From Stenotrophomonas indicatrix (GTDB taxonomy: Bacteria > Pseudomonadota > Gammaproteobacteria > Xanthomonadales > Xanthomonadaceae): a stretch of 64,000 nucleotides of DNA. The notes beneath the pieces were generated by a model. The model made no database searches, was not told where the DNA came from, and saw only the letters and a program-made list of their open reading frames with translations. Location of the stretch: assembly GCF_002750975.1 (NCBI RefSeq), contig NZ_PEJS01000002.1, positions 124,001 through 188,000 on the forward strand. The letters run 5' to 3'. The translations under genes and the position numbers were made by a program. Shown here one piece after another: positions 55,802 to 64,000 of the stretch (position 1 is its first letter; each line of letters opens with the position of its first letter).

Positions 55802-56919
55802 GGTGCAGCCCTGCGTCGCGCGCTGCTCGCCATCCAGCGCTCAAGCGCGAACAGCAGCACGATCACCAGCAGCAGCCAGGCGGTGGGTTCGCGCACGGGC
55901 GACGTTGCGGCAGGCAGGGGCGCCTGGCGTGGTGCCTGGTCCTGCGCATCTCCCAGCCGCGGCGTTGATGGCGGTTGCAGGGCCTGCAGCAGGTCGCGCG
56001 GCAGGCCGTCATCGCGCAGTGCACTGTTGCGGGCCACGTTCCATTCGCCGGGCAGATGCAGCAGGCGGCCCTGGCCGATGCGCTGCTGCCACAGCAGCGG
56101 TGCATTGTCTGCATCGCGCAGCAGTACGGGTGCACCCGCTGGCGGTTTCGCAGCGGTCAGCACCGTGCCGCCCTGCTGCAGCCAGCGCTGCCAGGTGCCA
56201 GGCAGCGCATCGGTGGCGGTCCATACGCCGATCTCGCCGCGGGCAGGCAAGGCGTCGTCGGCCAGGGGGGCCGCCAATGGTTGCGTGCTCCACGCGCGCT
56301 GCAACGCGCCCAGCCATTGCAGCGCAGCGGCCGGTGCATCGCTGCGCGTACGCAGGCGTGGTGCCGGGGAAGCGTGTGGCGGCGCGGTGATGGCCAGCGC
56401 GTGCGGCTGCCACTGCACCTCGCGCGACAGCTGCAGGCGGGCACCGTCAAGGCCGGGCAAGGGGTCGGGTACGTGTACGGTCAGCGCGGTGCCGGCCGGC
56501 AACTGCGCGTCCAGCTCGCGCAGCAGGCTGGGCAGGGCAGCAGTGTCTGCCGGCGCGGGCTGGTCGATGGTGGGAAAGCCCGGCGCCAGCCAATGCCAGT
56601 TGCGCGCATCGGTGCTGCCGCGCAGCGCGGTCGCGTCCAGGCCCGGTGCCACCACCGTCCACGCTGCCGGCACGGGCGCAGGACCGGTCAGCGCCGGGCG
56701 CGCCAGCAGCAGGGCCAGTGCGGCCAGCAACAGCAGGCGCACCAGCAACAGCGGCCAATCATCGAAGCGGATGCGCTGGCGCGGTCGCACCTGGGCGCGC
56801 AGCCAGCGCAGCGCAGCGAAATCCAGCGGCGTGTAGGGATGACGGCGGGCGAGGTGGATCAGCAGTGGCAGCAGCCATGCGGCCAGCGCCGCCAGGCCCA
56901 GCGGGAACAGCAGGCTCAT
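55798..56919 (-). CDS. BatA-like membrane protein
   Basis: This 373-residue protein begins with the BatA/TIGR02226 N-terminal domain: FPLGLAALAAWLLPLLIHLARR, TPLDFAALRWLR and a second helix (LLLVRLLLLAALALLLARPAL). The middle part (about 85-340) would be periplasmic and lacks a recognisable von Willebrand A metal site, unlike many partners of MoxR. A C-terminal helix (about 347-362) returns to the membrane. It overlaps the DUF58 and DUF4175 genes by four bases each. Confidence 0.83.
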   Translation of the reverse strand: MSLLFPLGLAALAAWLLPLLIHLARRHPYTPLDFAALRWLRAQVRPRQRIRFDDWPLLLVRLLLLAALALLLARPALTGPAPVPAAWTVVAPGLDATALRGSTDARNWHWLAPGFPTIDQPAPADTAALPSLLRELDAQLPAGTALTVHVPDPLPGLDGARLQLSREVQWQPHALAITAPPHASPAPRLRTRSDAPAAALQWLGALQRAWSTQPLAAPLADDALPARGEIGVWTATDALPGTWQRWLQQGGTVLTAAKPPAGAPVLLRDADNAPLLWQQRIGQGRLLHLPGEWNVARNSALRDDGLPRDLLQALQPPSTPRLGDAQDQAPRQAPLPAATSPVREPTAWLLLVIVLLFALERWMASSARRRAAP

Positions 56920-57812
56920 GCGCCGCCCCTGCGGCCGAACAGCGCCTGCAGCGGCTGGTCCAGCGGCTGATCCAGCCAACCGGTCGCGCAGGCGATGCCA
57001 CTGGCCTGAAGGCGCGACTGCAGCGCGGCGCGCGCCTGGGTGAAGCGCTGCAGGTAGTCGGCGCGGATCGCAGCGCCATCGCCGAGAAGTTCATCGCCCG
57101 TTTCCGGATCGCGGAAACGATGGCCTGCGTCGAAGGGGAAATCGCGCTCGTCGGCCGTCAGCACCTGCAGCAGCATCACCTCGCGGCGGGCGCTGGCCAA
57201 CTGCTCCAGCAGCACGATGCCCGCGTCGTCGAAGCCATCGCCGATGGCCAGCAGCAGATCGCCGGGGCGCACGCGCTCCCACAGCGGTCGCAGCCGCTCT
57301 GCGGCCGGCCATGCGCCGCGCGCCTGCAGGGCATGCAGCTGCAGATGCACGCGGTCGCGCTGGCGCGCGCCATGCGCGGCCGGCACCAGCTGCAGGCCTT
57401 CGCCGTTGATCGCCAGCAGGCCGAAGCGATCACCCTGCTGCAGCGCCAGCTCGACCACGCAGGCAGCCAGCTGCCGCATGTGATCCAGGCGGCTGCGTCC
57501 TGGCGCTGTACGGTCGGACTGGCCCGCCGAGGCCGTGGCATCGAGCAGCAGCCAGACAGTGATCGGGCTTTCGCGCTCGGATTCGCGCACGAAGAAGCGG
57601 TCCGAGCGCGCATACAGCTTCCAGTCGATCTGGCGCAGTTCGTCACCGGGCTCGTAGGCGCGGTACTGGGCGAATTCCAGGCCGGCGCCGCGGCTGCGGC
57701 TGGCATGCTGGCCGATGCCACTCGCACCGCTGGCCAGGCGTGGCCGCAGGCGCAGCGCACGCAGGCGCGCACGCAGGTCGGGTGGCAGCAGCAGCGGCGT
57801 GCCTGCGGTCAC
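56916..57812 (-). CDS. DUF58 family protein
   Basis: This 298-residue protein has the DUF58 signature GAGLEFAQYRAYEPGDELRQIDWKLYARSDRFFVRESERE followed by a VWA-like core (VWLLLDATASAG, GDLLLAIGDGFDDAG). DUF58 proteins accompany MoxR ATPases. The start is GTG at 57812, eight bases after the moxR stop; upstream in-frame codons are not starts. It has no signal or membrane helix and should be cytoplasmic. Confidence 0.9.
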   Translation of the reverse strand: MTAGTPLLLPPDLRARLRALRLRPRLASGASGIGQHASRSRGAGLEFAQYRAYEPGDELRQIDWKLYARSDRFFVRESERESPITVWLLLDATASAGQSDRTAPGRSRLDHMRQLAACVVELALQQGDRFGLLAINGEGLQLVPAAHGARQRDRVHLQLHALQARGAWPAAERLRPLWERVRPGDLLLAIGDGFDDAGIVLLEQLASARREVMLLQVLTADERDFPFDAGHRFRDPETGDELLGDGAAIRADYLQRFTQARAALQSRLQASGIACATGWLDQPLDQPLQALFGRRGGA

Positions 57813-57819
57813 CAGTGGA

Positions 57820-58803
<984 letters not shown>

Positions 58804-58816
58804 GGGCGTGGTCCGT

Positions 58817-59524
58817 TCAATTGTTCAATGCGTACATCACGATGTTGACGCCGAAGCGGGTGTTGTCTTCGGCCAGGAAACGCTTGTTGCGCCAGTCGTA
58901 GTCCCACTCGCAGCCGTAGTCCTTGTTGCTGTAGAGCAGACCGAGCCGGCCATCGACCTCGATGCCTTTCAGGTAGTCGTGCACCAGGTCATCGCCCCAG
59001 CCGTTGAGCTCGAAGCTGGTCGCGGGCGGGCCGTCGGGGAAGCGGAAGAAGCTGCGGTACAGCGCGTGGCTGTTGGGCAGTTTCTGCAGCGCCTTCGGCC
59101 CGAACAGCCGGCCCATCTGCGCTTCGAACGAGGTGGCGAACAGACCGTCGATATCGTGGTTGCAGTCGTCGACGAAGACGAAGCCACCGTTGCGCACGTA
59201 GCGCACGAAGTTCTGCCGTTCGGCGGCGTTGAACTCGACCAGGGTGTGCCCGGCCAGGTAGCAGAACGGCGCCTCCAGCATGCGTGGGTCGGCCAACGCC
59301 ACCACGCGTTCCTGCGGGTCCACCCGCAGGGAGGTGTAGTCGATCAGCGAGGTGATCAGGTTGGACGGCATGCGCGCGTCCACGTCCCAGTCGCCGGAGT
59401 CGTACTGCAGGCGGGTGAACCAGAAGTCGTAGCGCGAACTGCGCGGGCCTGCCTGCGCCCATGCTGGCAGCGCCGCCGCCGAAGCGGCAGCGGCCAACCA
59501 GCGCAGGCAGGCCCGTCGATCCAT
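58817..59524 (-). CDS. DUF4159 family exported protein
   Basis: This 235-residue protein starts with a twin-arginine-like signal (MDRRACLRWLAAAASAA...AWAQA). The mature domain has the DUF4159 pattern: YDFWFTRLQYDSGDWDVD, ITSLIDYTSL, FCYLAGHTLVEFNAAERQNFVRYVRNGGFVFVDDCNHDIDG and ending near NTRFGVNIVMYALN. DUF4159 proteins adopt a glutamine-amidotransferase-like fold and are common in MoxR clusters; function is unknown. The start codon overlaps the TldE stop by one base (TGATG). Confidence 0.88.
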   Translation of the reverse strand: MDRRACLRWLAAAASAAALPAWAQAGPRSSRYDFWFTRLQYDSGDWDVDARMPSNLITSLIDYTSLRVDPQERVVALADPRMLEAPFCYLAGHTLVEFNAAERQNFVRYVRNGGFVFVDDCNHDIDGLFATSFEAQMGRLFGPKALQKLPNSHALYRSFFRFPDGPPATSFELNGWGDDLVHDYLKGIEVDGRLGLLYSNKDYGCEWDYDWRNKRFLAEDNTRFGVNIVMYALNN

Positions 59525-60858
59525 CAGACCGCGTCGGACAACGAAGTAAAGGTGAAATCGCGCAGCTTCATCGGCGGAATCATCATCACGAAGTTGGACT
59601 CGTCACCGGCCACGCGCACCGGCTTGCCCAGCTCTTCGATGTTGTTGAGCATGATCACCGGCGATTCGTTGAAGCGGAAGTTCTTCACCGGATGCTTGAT
59701 CTGCCCGTTCTCGATGTAGAAGGTGCCATCGCGGGTCAGGCCGGTCAGCAGCACGGTCTGCGGATCGACCATGCGGATGTACCAGGTACGGGTGACCAGG
59801 ATGCCCTTCTGGGTGCCGCGCACCAGTTCGGCGGTGCTCTTCTCGCCACCGCTCATCAGCAGGTTGCCGGGCGTGGCCTTGGCGGTCTTGCCCTGCTTCT
59901 GTGCCCAGAAGCGCGAGTAGTCGAGGTTGGCGACCTTGCCGTTCTCGATGATGGCGATGCGCTCACGCGGCATGCCCTCGTTGTCCCACGGCAGCACCGG
60001 CGCGTCCGGGTGCCACGGGTCGGCATGCATGTTCACGCGCGGATCGTAGACCTGCTCGCCCAGCTTGTTGCCACCGCCTTTCTTCGACAGGAAGCTGCGC
60101 CCTTCATCGGCCGAGCGTGCGCTGAAGAAGTTCATCATGAAGCTGATCAGGCCGGCGGCTGCTGCCGGCTCCAGGATCACCGTGTACTTGCCGGGTTCCA
60201 GTGCCTTGGCTTCCTGCGACTCGGTCGCCTTGCGCATGGCGATGCGGATGTCCTGGTCGGCCTTGAAGTCGGCAGCGTCCTTCAGGTTGCGACCCACCCA
60301 GCCCGAACCACGGCCGTCTTCGGTGCGCACGGTGCAGGTGTAGTCAAAGTTGGTGGTGCGCTGGTAGCCGAAGTTGCCGTTGCTGTTGGCCGTGGCGTAG
60401 AAGCCCTGGCCGTCTTCGAGGAAGCCTGCAGCGATCAGCCCGTTGCCACGGCACGGCGCGATCGAATCGGCGGCGACCTTGGCGCGGAAGGCCGGATCGA
60501 TGGCGGCGGTGGATTCGCTGAAGGTCGGGCTGGGGCGGTAGGTCTGCTTGCCGATGGCCGGCATGAACTCCGGGTTTTCCGGGGCCAGGCGGGCCAGGTC
60601 TTCGGCGCGACGCACCACGCGCTGCAGCGCCGCGTCGTCGAACTCGTTGATCGAGGCGGTACCCACGCGCTTGCCGAAGGCCACGGTGACGGCCAGTTCG
60701 GTGTTGTCGACGATGCCGCTGGTGGACACGTTGTTCAGGGCGAAACGGATGTTGCCGTTGATGGAACCGGCCAGTACGGCCGTGCACTCATCGGCCTTGG
60801 ACAGGGCGATGACCTTGTCGAGGATGGCCTTGGCCTGGGCTTCGGTGAAGATACTCAT
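59524..60858 (-). CDS. TldE/PmbA-like protein
   Basis: This 444-residue protein has the TldE layout: N-terminal SGIVDNTELAVTVAFGKRVGTAS, middle YTVILEPAAAAGLISFMM, and C-terminal TWYIRMVDPQTVLLTGLTRDGTFYIENGQI. In known TldD/TldE pairs TldE binds substrate and TldD holds the zinc. TldE lacks HExxxH, as seen here. The start at 60858 is well supported by AGGAG. It has no signal peptide, although its partner TldD does. It lies 21 bases after the upstream TldD gene. Confidence 0.9.
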   Translation of the reverse strand: MSIFTEAQAKAILDKVIALSKADECTAVLAGSINGNIRFALNNVSTSGIVDNTELAVTVAFGKRVGTASINEFDDAALQRVVRRAEDLARLAPENPEFMPAIGKQTYRPSPTFSESTAAIDPAFRAKVAADSIAPCRGNGLIAAGFLEDGQGFYATANSNGNFGYQRTTNFDYTCTVRTEDGRGSGWVGRNLKDAADFKADQDIRIAMRKATESQEAKALEPGKYTVILEPAAAAGLISFMMNFFSARSADEGRSFLSKKGGGNKLGEQVYDPRVNMHADPWHPDAPVLPWDNEGMPRERIAIIENGKVANLDYSRFWAQKQGKTAKATPGNLLMSGGEKSTAELVRGTQKGILVTRTWYIRMVDPQTVLLTGLTRDGTFYIENGQIKHPVKNFRFNESPVIMLNNIEELGKPVRVAGDESNFVMMIPPMKLRDFTFTSLSDAV

Positions 60859-60879
60859 GGTGTAAGGGCTCCTGACCGG

Positions 60880-62514
60880 TCAGCCGAGGCTGCGTGCGGT
60901 GTTGATGACGTTGATGCCGTTGAAGCGCGCGGTGGACGAACCGTGCGAGACCGCCGAAACCTGGCCGGGCTGGCCCTTGCCATCGAAGAACGAACCGCCC
61001 AGGCGGTAGTCGCGTTCATCGGCCACGGCACTGCAGGCATTCCAGAATTCCGGGGTGCGGATCTGGTAGGCCACGTCTTCGAGCATGCGGGTGATCTTTC
61101 CGTTCTTGATCTCGTAGAACAGCTGGCCGCCGAACTGCGCGTTGTAGCGCTGCTGGTCGATCGAGAACGAACCATCCCCGATGATGTAGATACCGTTCTC
61201 CACGTCCTTGATCATGTCCGACACGCTCAGCGGCGACTTGCCCGGCGCCATCGACACGTTGGCCATGCGCTGGAACTGCACGCTGGACCACGAGTCGGCA
61301 TAGCAGCAGCCATCGGATTCGGTCTTGCCGAGGATGTGGGCCTGGTCGCGGATGGTCTGGTAGTCGACCAGCTTGCCGTTGCTGATCAGGTCCCAGCGCT
61401 TGCACTTCACGCCTTCATCGTCGTACGCGACCGCGCCGAGGCTGCCCGGCTGGGTCTTGTCGGCAAAGATGTTCACGTGCTCGCTGCCGTACTGGAAATG
61501 CTGCTCGCGCTTGTCCAGGGTGGCGAAGCTGGTGCCGGCGTAGTTGGCTTCGTAGCCGAGCACGCGGTCCAGCTCCAGCGGGTGGCCGATCGACTCGTGG
61601 ATGGTCAGCCAGGTGTGCGACGGATCCAGGATCAGGTCGTACTTGCCGGGCTTCACCGACGGCGCCTTCAGCTTCTCCTGCGCCTGCTTGGCCGCCGCGA
61701 TGGCATCTTCCTTCATGTCGTAGGACGAGCTGTAGTTGACCACGCCATTGGGCGTGAGCACCTTGCCGGCAGCCGCGCCATCGAGGTACTCGTAGCCTAG
61801 GCCCATCGGTGCGGACAGGCCTTCGCGGGTGCGGAACTTGCCGCTGGCCTTGTCGATGGCGGTGATCGTCATCGGTGCCCAGATGCGGTGCACGTCCTGG
61901 TCGATGTAGGAACCGTCGGTGGAGGCGAAGTACTTCTGCTCGTTCACCAGGAACAGCATCGAGTTGACGAAGCTGGCGCCGGCGCCCATCGCCGCGGCGT
62001 TGACGTCCAGCAGCAGGTCGACCTTCTCCTTGATCGGCACCTCCATCGCATTCTTGCGGATCGGCGTCTTCCAGCTGACCTCGCCCACGCCCGGCGCCTT
62101 GGCCAGCTGCACCGGCGCGGTCTGCACGCCCGCGTTGGCCTTGGCGATCGCCGCGGCCTGCTGCGCGGCACGGGCCACGTCGGCGGTGCTGAGCGCATTG
62201 GTGGCGGCAAAGCCCCAGGCGCCGTTGACGATCACGCGGATGCCCACACCGGTGGACTCGGTGTTGACCACGTTCTGCACCTTGTCCTCGCGGGTGATCA
62301 CGAACTGCCGCAGGTAGCGGCCGATGCGCACGTCGCAGTAGGTGGCGCCGGCGCTGCGCGCGGCCTGCAGGGCGGCGTCGGCCAGGCGCTTCTTCAGCGC
62401 AGGGTCGAGGCTGGACTGCAGCTGCTCGGCGGCGATCGCCTTGCCGAAGAACGACGGCACGATCAGGCCGCCAGCGGTAAGCCCGGTCAGGGCCAGGAAG
62501 TCACGTCTGTGCAA
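60880..62514 (-). CDS. TldD-like metalloprotease with Tat signal, copy 2
   Basis: This 544-residue protein begins with a twin-arginine signal (HRRDFLALTGLTAGG...KAIAA). The TldD core has the metal motif HESIGH (H306, E307, H311) followed by PLELDRVLGYEANYAGTSF. Classical TldD has a Cys-Gly-Lys motif near the C-terminus; here the equivalent reads DGKGQP, with Asp where the Cys would be. The start is TTG at 62514, supported by GGAGA at seven bases; no in-frame ATG or GTG fits. TldD proteases cleave peptides such as microcin B17 precursor. It is a tandem duplicate of the gene upstream. Confidence 0.9.
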   Translation of the reverse strand: MHRRDFLALTGLTAGGLIVPSFFGKAIAAEQLQSSLDPALKKRLADAALQAARSAGATYCDVRIGRYLRQFVITREDKVQNVVNTESTGVGIRVIVNGAWGFAATNALSTADVARAAQQAAAIAKANAGVQTAPVQLAKAPGVGEVSWKTPIRKNAMEVPIKEKVDLLLDVNAAAMGAGASFVNSMLFLVNEQKYFASTDGSYIDQDVHRIWAPMTITAIDKASGKFRTREGLSAPMGLGYEYLDGAAAGKVLTPNGVVNYSSSYDMKEDAIAAAKQAQEKLKAPSVKPGKYDLILDPSHTWLTIHESIGHPLELDRVLGYEANYAGTSFATLDKREQHFQYGSEHVNIFADKTQPGSLGAVAYDDEGVKCKRWDLISNGKLVDYQTIRDQAHILGKTESDGCCYADSWSSVQFQRMANVSMAPGKSPLSVSDMIKDVENGIYIIGDGSFSIDQQRYNAQFGGQLFYEIKNGKITRMLEDVAYQIRTPEFWNACSAVADERDYRLGGSFFDGKGQPGQVSAVSHGSSTARFNGINVINTARSLG

Positions 62515-62541
62515 GGCTGCTCTCCATGAAGGACGGGTGGC

Positions 62542-64000
62542 TCAAGCGCCGAGACTGCGCGCGGTGTTGATGATGTTGATGCCGTTGAAACGGGTGGTGG
62601 ACGAACCGTGCGAGACCGCCGACACCTGGCCGGGCTGGCCCTTGCCGTCGAAGAACGAACCGCCAAGACGGAAGTCGCGTTCATCGCAGATGGCGGTGCA
62701 GGCGTTCCAGAACTCCGGCGTGCGGATCTGGTAGGCCGCATCCTCGACCATGCCGGTGATCTTTCCGTTCCTGATCTGGTAGTACAGCTGGCCGCCAAAC
62801 TGCGCGTTGTAGCGCTGCTGGTCGATGGAGTACGAGCCGCGGCCATGGATGTATATGCCGTTCTCCACGTCCTTGATCATGTCCTCCACGCTGAGCGGCG
62901 TCCTGCCCGGCGCCAGCGAGACATTGGCCATGCGCTGGAACTGCACGCTGGACCACGAGTCGGCATAGCTGCAGCCATGCGAGGCGTCGCGGCCGAGGAT
63001 GTGGGCCTCATCGCGCGTCGCCTGGTAGTCGACCAGGATGCCGTCGCGCACCAGGTCCCAGCGCTGGGTCTTCACCCCTTCGTCGTCGTAGCCGACCGCG
63101 CCGAGGCTGCCCGGCTGGGTCTTGTCGGCGAAGAAGGTGACGATGTCGCTGCCCCAGCGGAAACCGGCATCGCGCTTGTCCAGGGTGGCGAAGCTGGTGC
63201 CGGCGTAGTTGGCCTCGTAGCCGAGCACGCGGTCCAGTTCCAGCGGGTGGCCGACATTCTCGTGGATGGTGAGGAACAGGTTGGACGGATCCAGCACCAG
63301 GTCGTACTTGCCGGGCTTCACCGAGGGCGCCTTCAGCTTCTCGCGCGCTTGGCGGGCGGCTGCGATGGCGTCCTCGACCGGGTCATAGGAATCACGGTAC
63401 GCAGTGATGCCACCGGGCAGCTGCACCTTGCCGCGTGCATCGCCATCAAGGAACTCGTAGCCCATGCCCATCGGCGAGGACAGGCCGGCGCGGGTGCGGA
63501 ACTTGCCGCTGGCCTTGTCGATGGCGGTGGCGGTGAACGGCAGCCAGATACGGTGGATGTCCTGGTCGATGAACGAGCCGTCGCTGGAAGCGAAGTACTT
63601 CTGCTCGTTGACCAGGAACAGGGTGGAATTGATGTAGTCGGCACCCGCATTCAGTGCGGCCGCATTGAGCGCCAGCAGCAGCTCGACCTTGTCCTGGATC
63701 GGCACTTCCATCGCATTGCGGCGGATGGGTGTCTGCCAACGCACCTCGCCGACCGCCGAGGTGGGCGCCAGCTGCACCGGGCGGGACTGGATGCTGGCAT
63801 TGGCGCGGGCGATGGCGGTGGCCTGTTCGACGGCGGTGCGCACCGCCGCTTCGGTCTGCTGGTGGGTGGCGGCGAAACCCCACGCACCGTTGACGATCAC
63901 CCGCACGCCCACACCGGACGATTCGCGGTTGGTCACGTTGCCGACCTGGTGCTCGCGGGTGATCACCGACTGGTTGAGGTAGCGCCCGATGCGCACGTCG
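62542..64000 (-). CDS. TldD-like metalloprotease, copy 1, 5' end outside window
   Basis: The frame is open to the end of the window, and the first residues seen (DVRIGRYLNQSVITRE) align with about residue 61 of the downstream copy, so some 60 codons including any signal are missing. The visible part is very similar to the downstream copy throughout, with HENVGH in place of HESIGH and the same DGKGQP ending. Only 27 bases separate the two copies. A Tat signal is probable by analogy but is not visible here. Confidence 0.88.
   Translation of the reverse strand, partial: DVRIGRYLNQSVITREHQVGNVTNRESSGVGVRVIVNGAWGFAATHQQTEAAVRTAVEQATAIARANASIQSRPVQLAPTSAVGEVRWQTPIRRNAMEVPIQDKVELLLALNAAALNAGADYINSTLFLVNEQKYFASSDGSFIDQDIHRIWLPFTATAIDKASGKFRTRAGLSSPMGMGYEFLDGDARGKVQLPGGITAYRDSYDPVEDAIAAARQAREKLKAPSVKPGKYDLVLDPSNLFLTIHENVGHPLELDRVLGYEANYAGTSFATLDKRDAGFRWGSDIVTFFADKTQPGSLGAVGYDDEGVKTQRWDLVRDGILVDYQATRDEAHILGRDASHGCSYADSWSSVQFQRMANVSLAPGRTPLSVEDMIKDVENGIYIHGRGSYSIDQQRYNAQFGGQLYYQIRNGKITGMVEDAAYQIRTPEFWNACTAICDERDFRLGGSFFDGKGQPGQVSAVSHGSSTTRFNGINIINTARSLGA

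Noticed and set aside
59461..61800. A 779-codon plus-strand frame opposite the TldD/TldE genes
   Set aside because: It mirrors the codons of strongly conserved proteins on the other strand and has no start signal or domain.

Overview
This is a high-GC, densely packed chromosomal segment of a gammaproteobacterium of the Xanthomonadaceae, most probably Stenotrophomonas (S. maltophilia complex). The best evidence is at least twelve short GTAG-headed hairpin repeats of the SMAG type, known from S. maltophilia, in three arm-sequence subfamilies (GTAGCGCCGGGC, GTAGTGCCGGCC and GTAGATCCACGC). They often lie in facing pairs between genes. Gene content (opgD, rep, tdk, pyrF, plsB, ttcA, rdgC, gltBD) fits. 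No rRNA, tRNA, CRISPR array, insertion sequence or prophage was recognised.

Layout. 1-4.7 kb: the 3' end of a TonB-dependent receptor, a class A acid phosphatase lipoprotein, a secreted alpha/beta hydrolase and a secreted partner. 4.7-9.2 kb: an ABC ATPase, a fatty acid desaturase overlapping a small EF-hand protein, a secreted protein of unknown function and mutM. 9.2-14.0 kb: an ECF sigma factor with a membrane Ser/Thr kinase carrying a repeat-rich C-terminus, then Tat-exported opgD. 14.0-20.8 kb: a Sel1-like protein, tdk, rep, a GNAT acetyltransferase, a YceH protein, an e(P4)-type phosphatase and pyrF. 21-30.4 kb: a trypsin-like protease, a lipoprotein, plsB, a small secreted protein, a YdcH protein, ttcA, rdgC, a YgjP-like metallopeptidase and a double methylglyoxal synthase-like protein. 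30.5-39 kb: a BvgS-like hybrid kinase and gltD/gltB. 39.3-46.7 kb: topoisomerase IB, a short-chain dehydrogenase with a histone H1-like tail, a beta-lactamase-fold serine hydrolase divergent from a BlaI/M56 pair, and three small I78-type inhibitor lipoproteins. 46.7-51.7 kb: a YprB/YprA (MrfB/MrfA-like) nuclease-helicase pair and two secreted unknowns.

The last 12 kb (51.8-64.0 kb, minus strand) is one tightly coupled operon of nine genes: two tandem TldD-like metalloproteases (the complete one has a Tat signal), a TldE/PmbA partner with no signal, a DUF4159 protein, a MoxR AAA ATPase, a DUF58 protein, a BatA-like membrane protein, a DUF4175 membrane protein with a histidine-rich stretch, and a further membrane protein. 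It looks like a cell-envelope protease and assembly system and is the most promising little-described system here.

Other points worth attention are a long palindromic repeat present in two inverted copies whose 26-27 bp arms differ in sequence yet keep pairing, six genes whose -10-like hexamer lies only 5-8 nt before the start codon (possible leaderless mRNAs), a BlaI operator pair with an M56 protein that has lost the usual sensor domain, and a structured transcript candidate near 21.9 kb.
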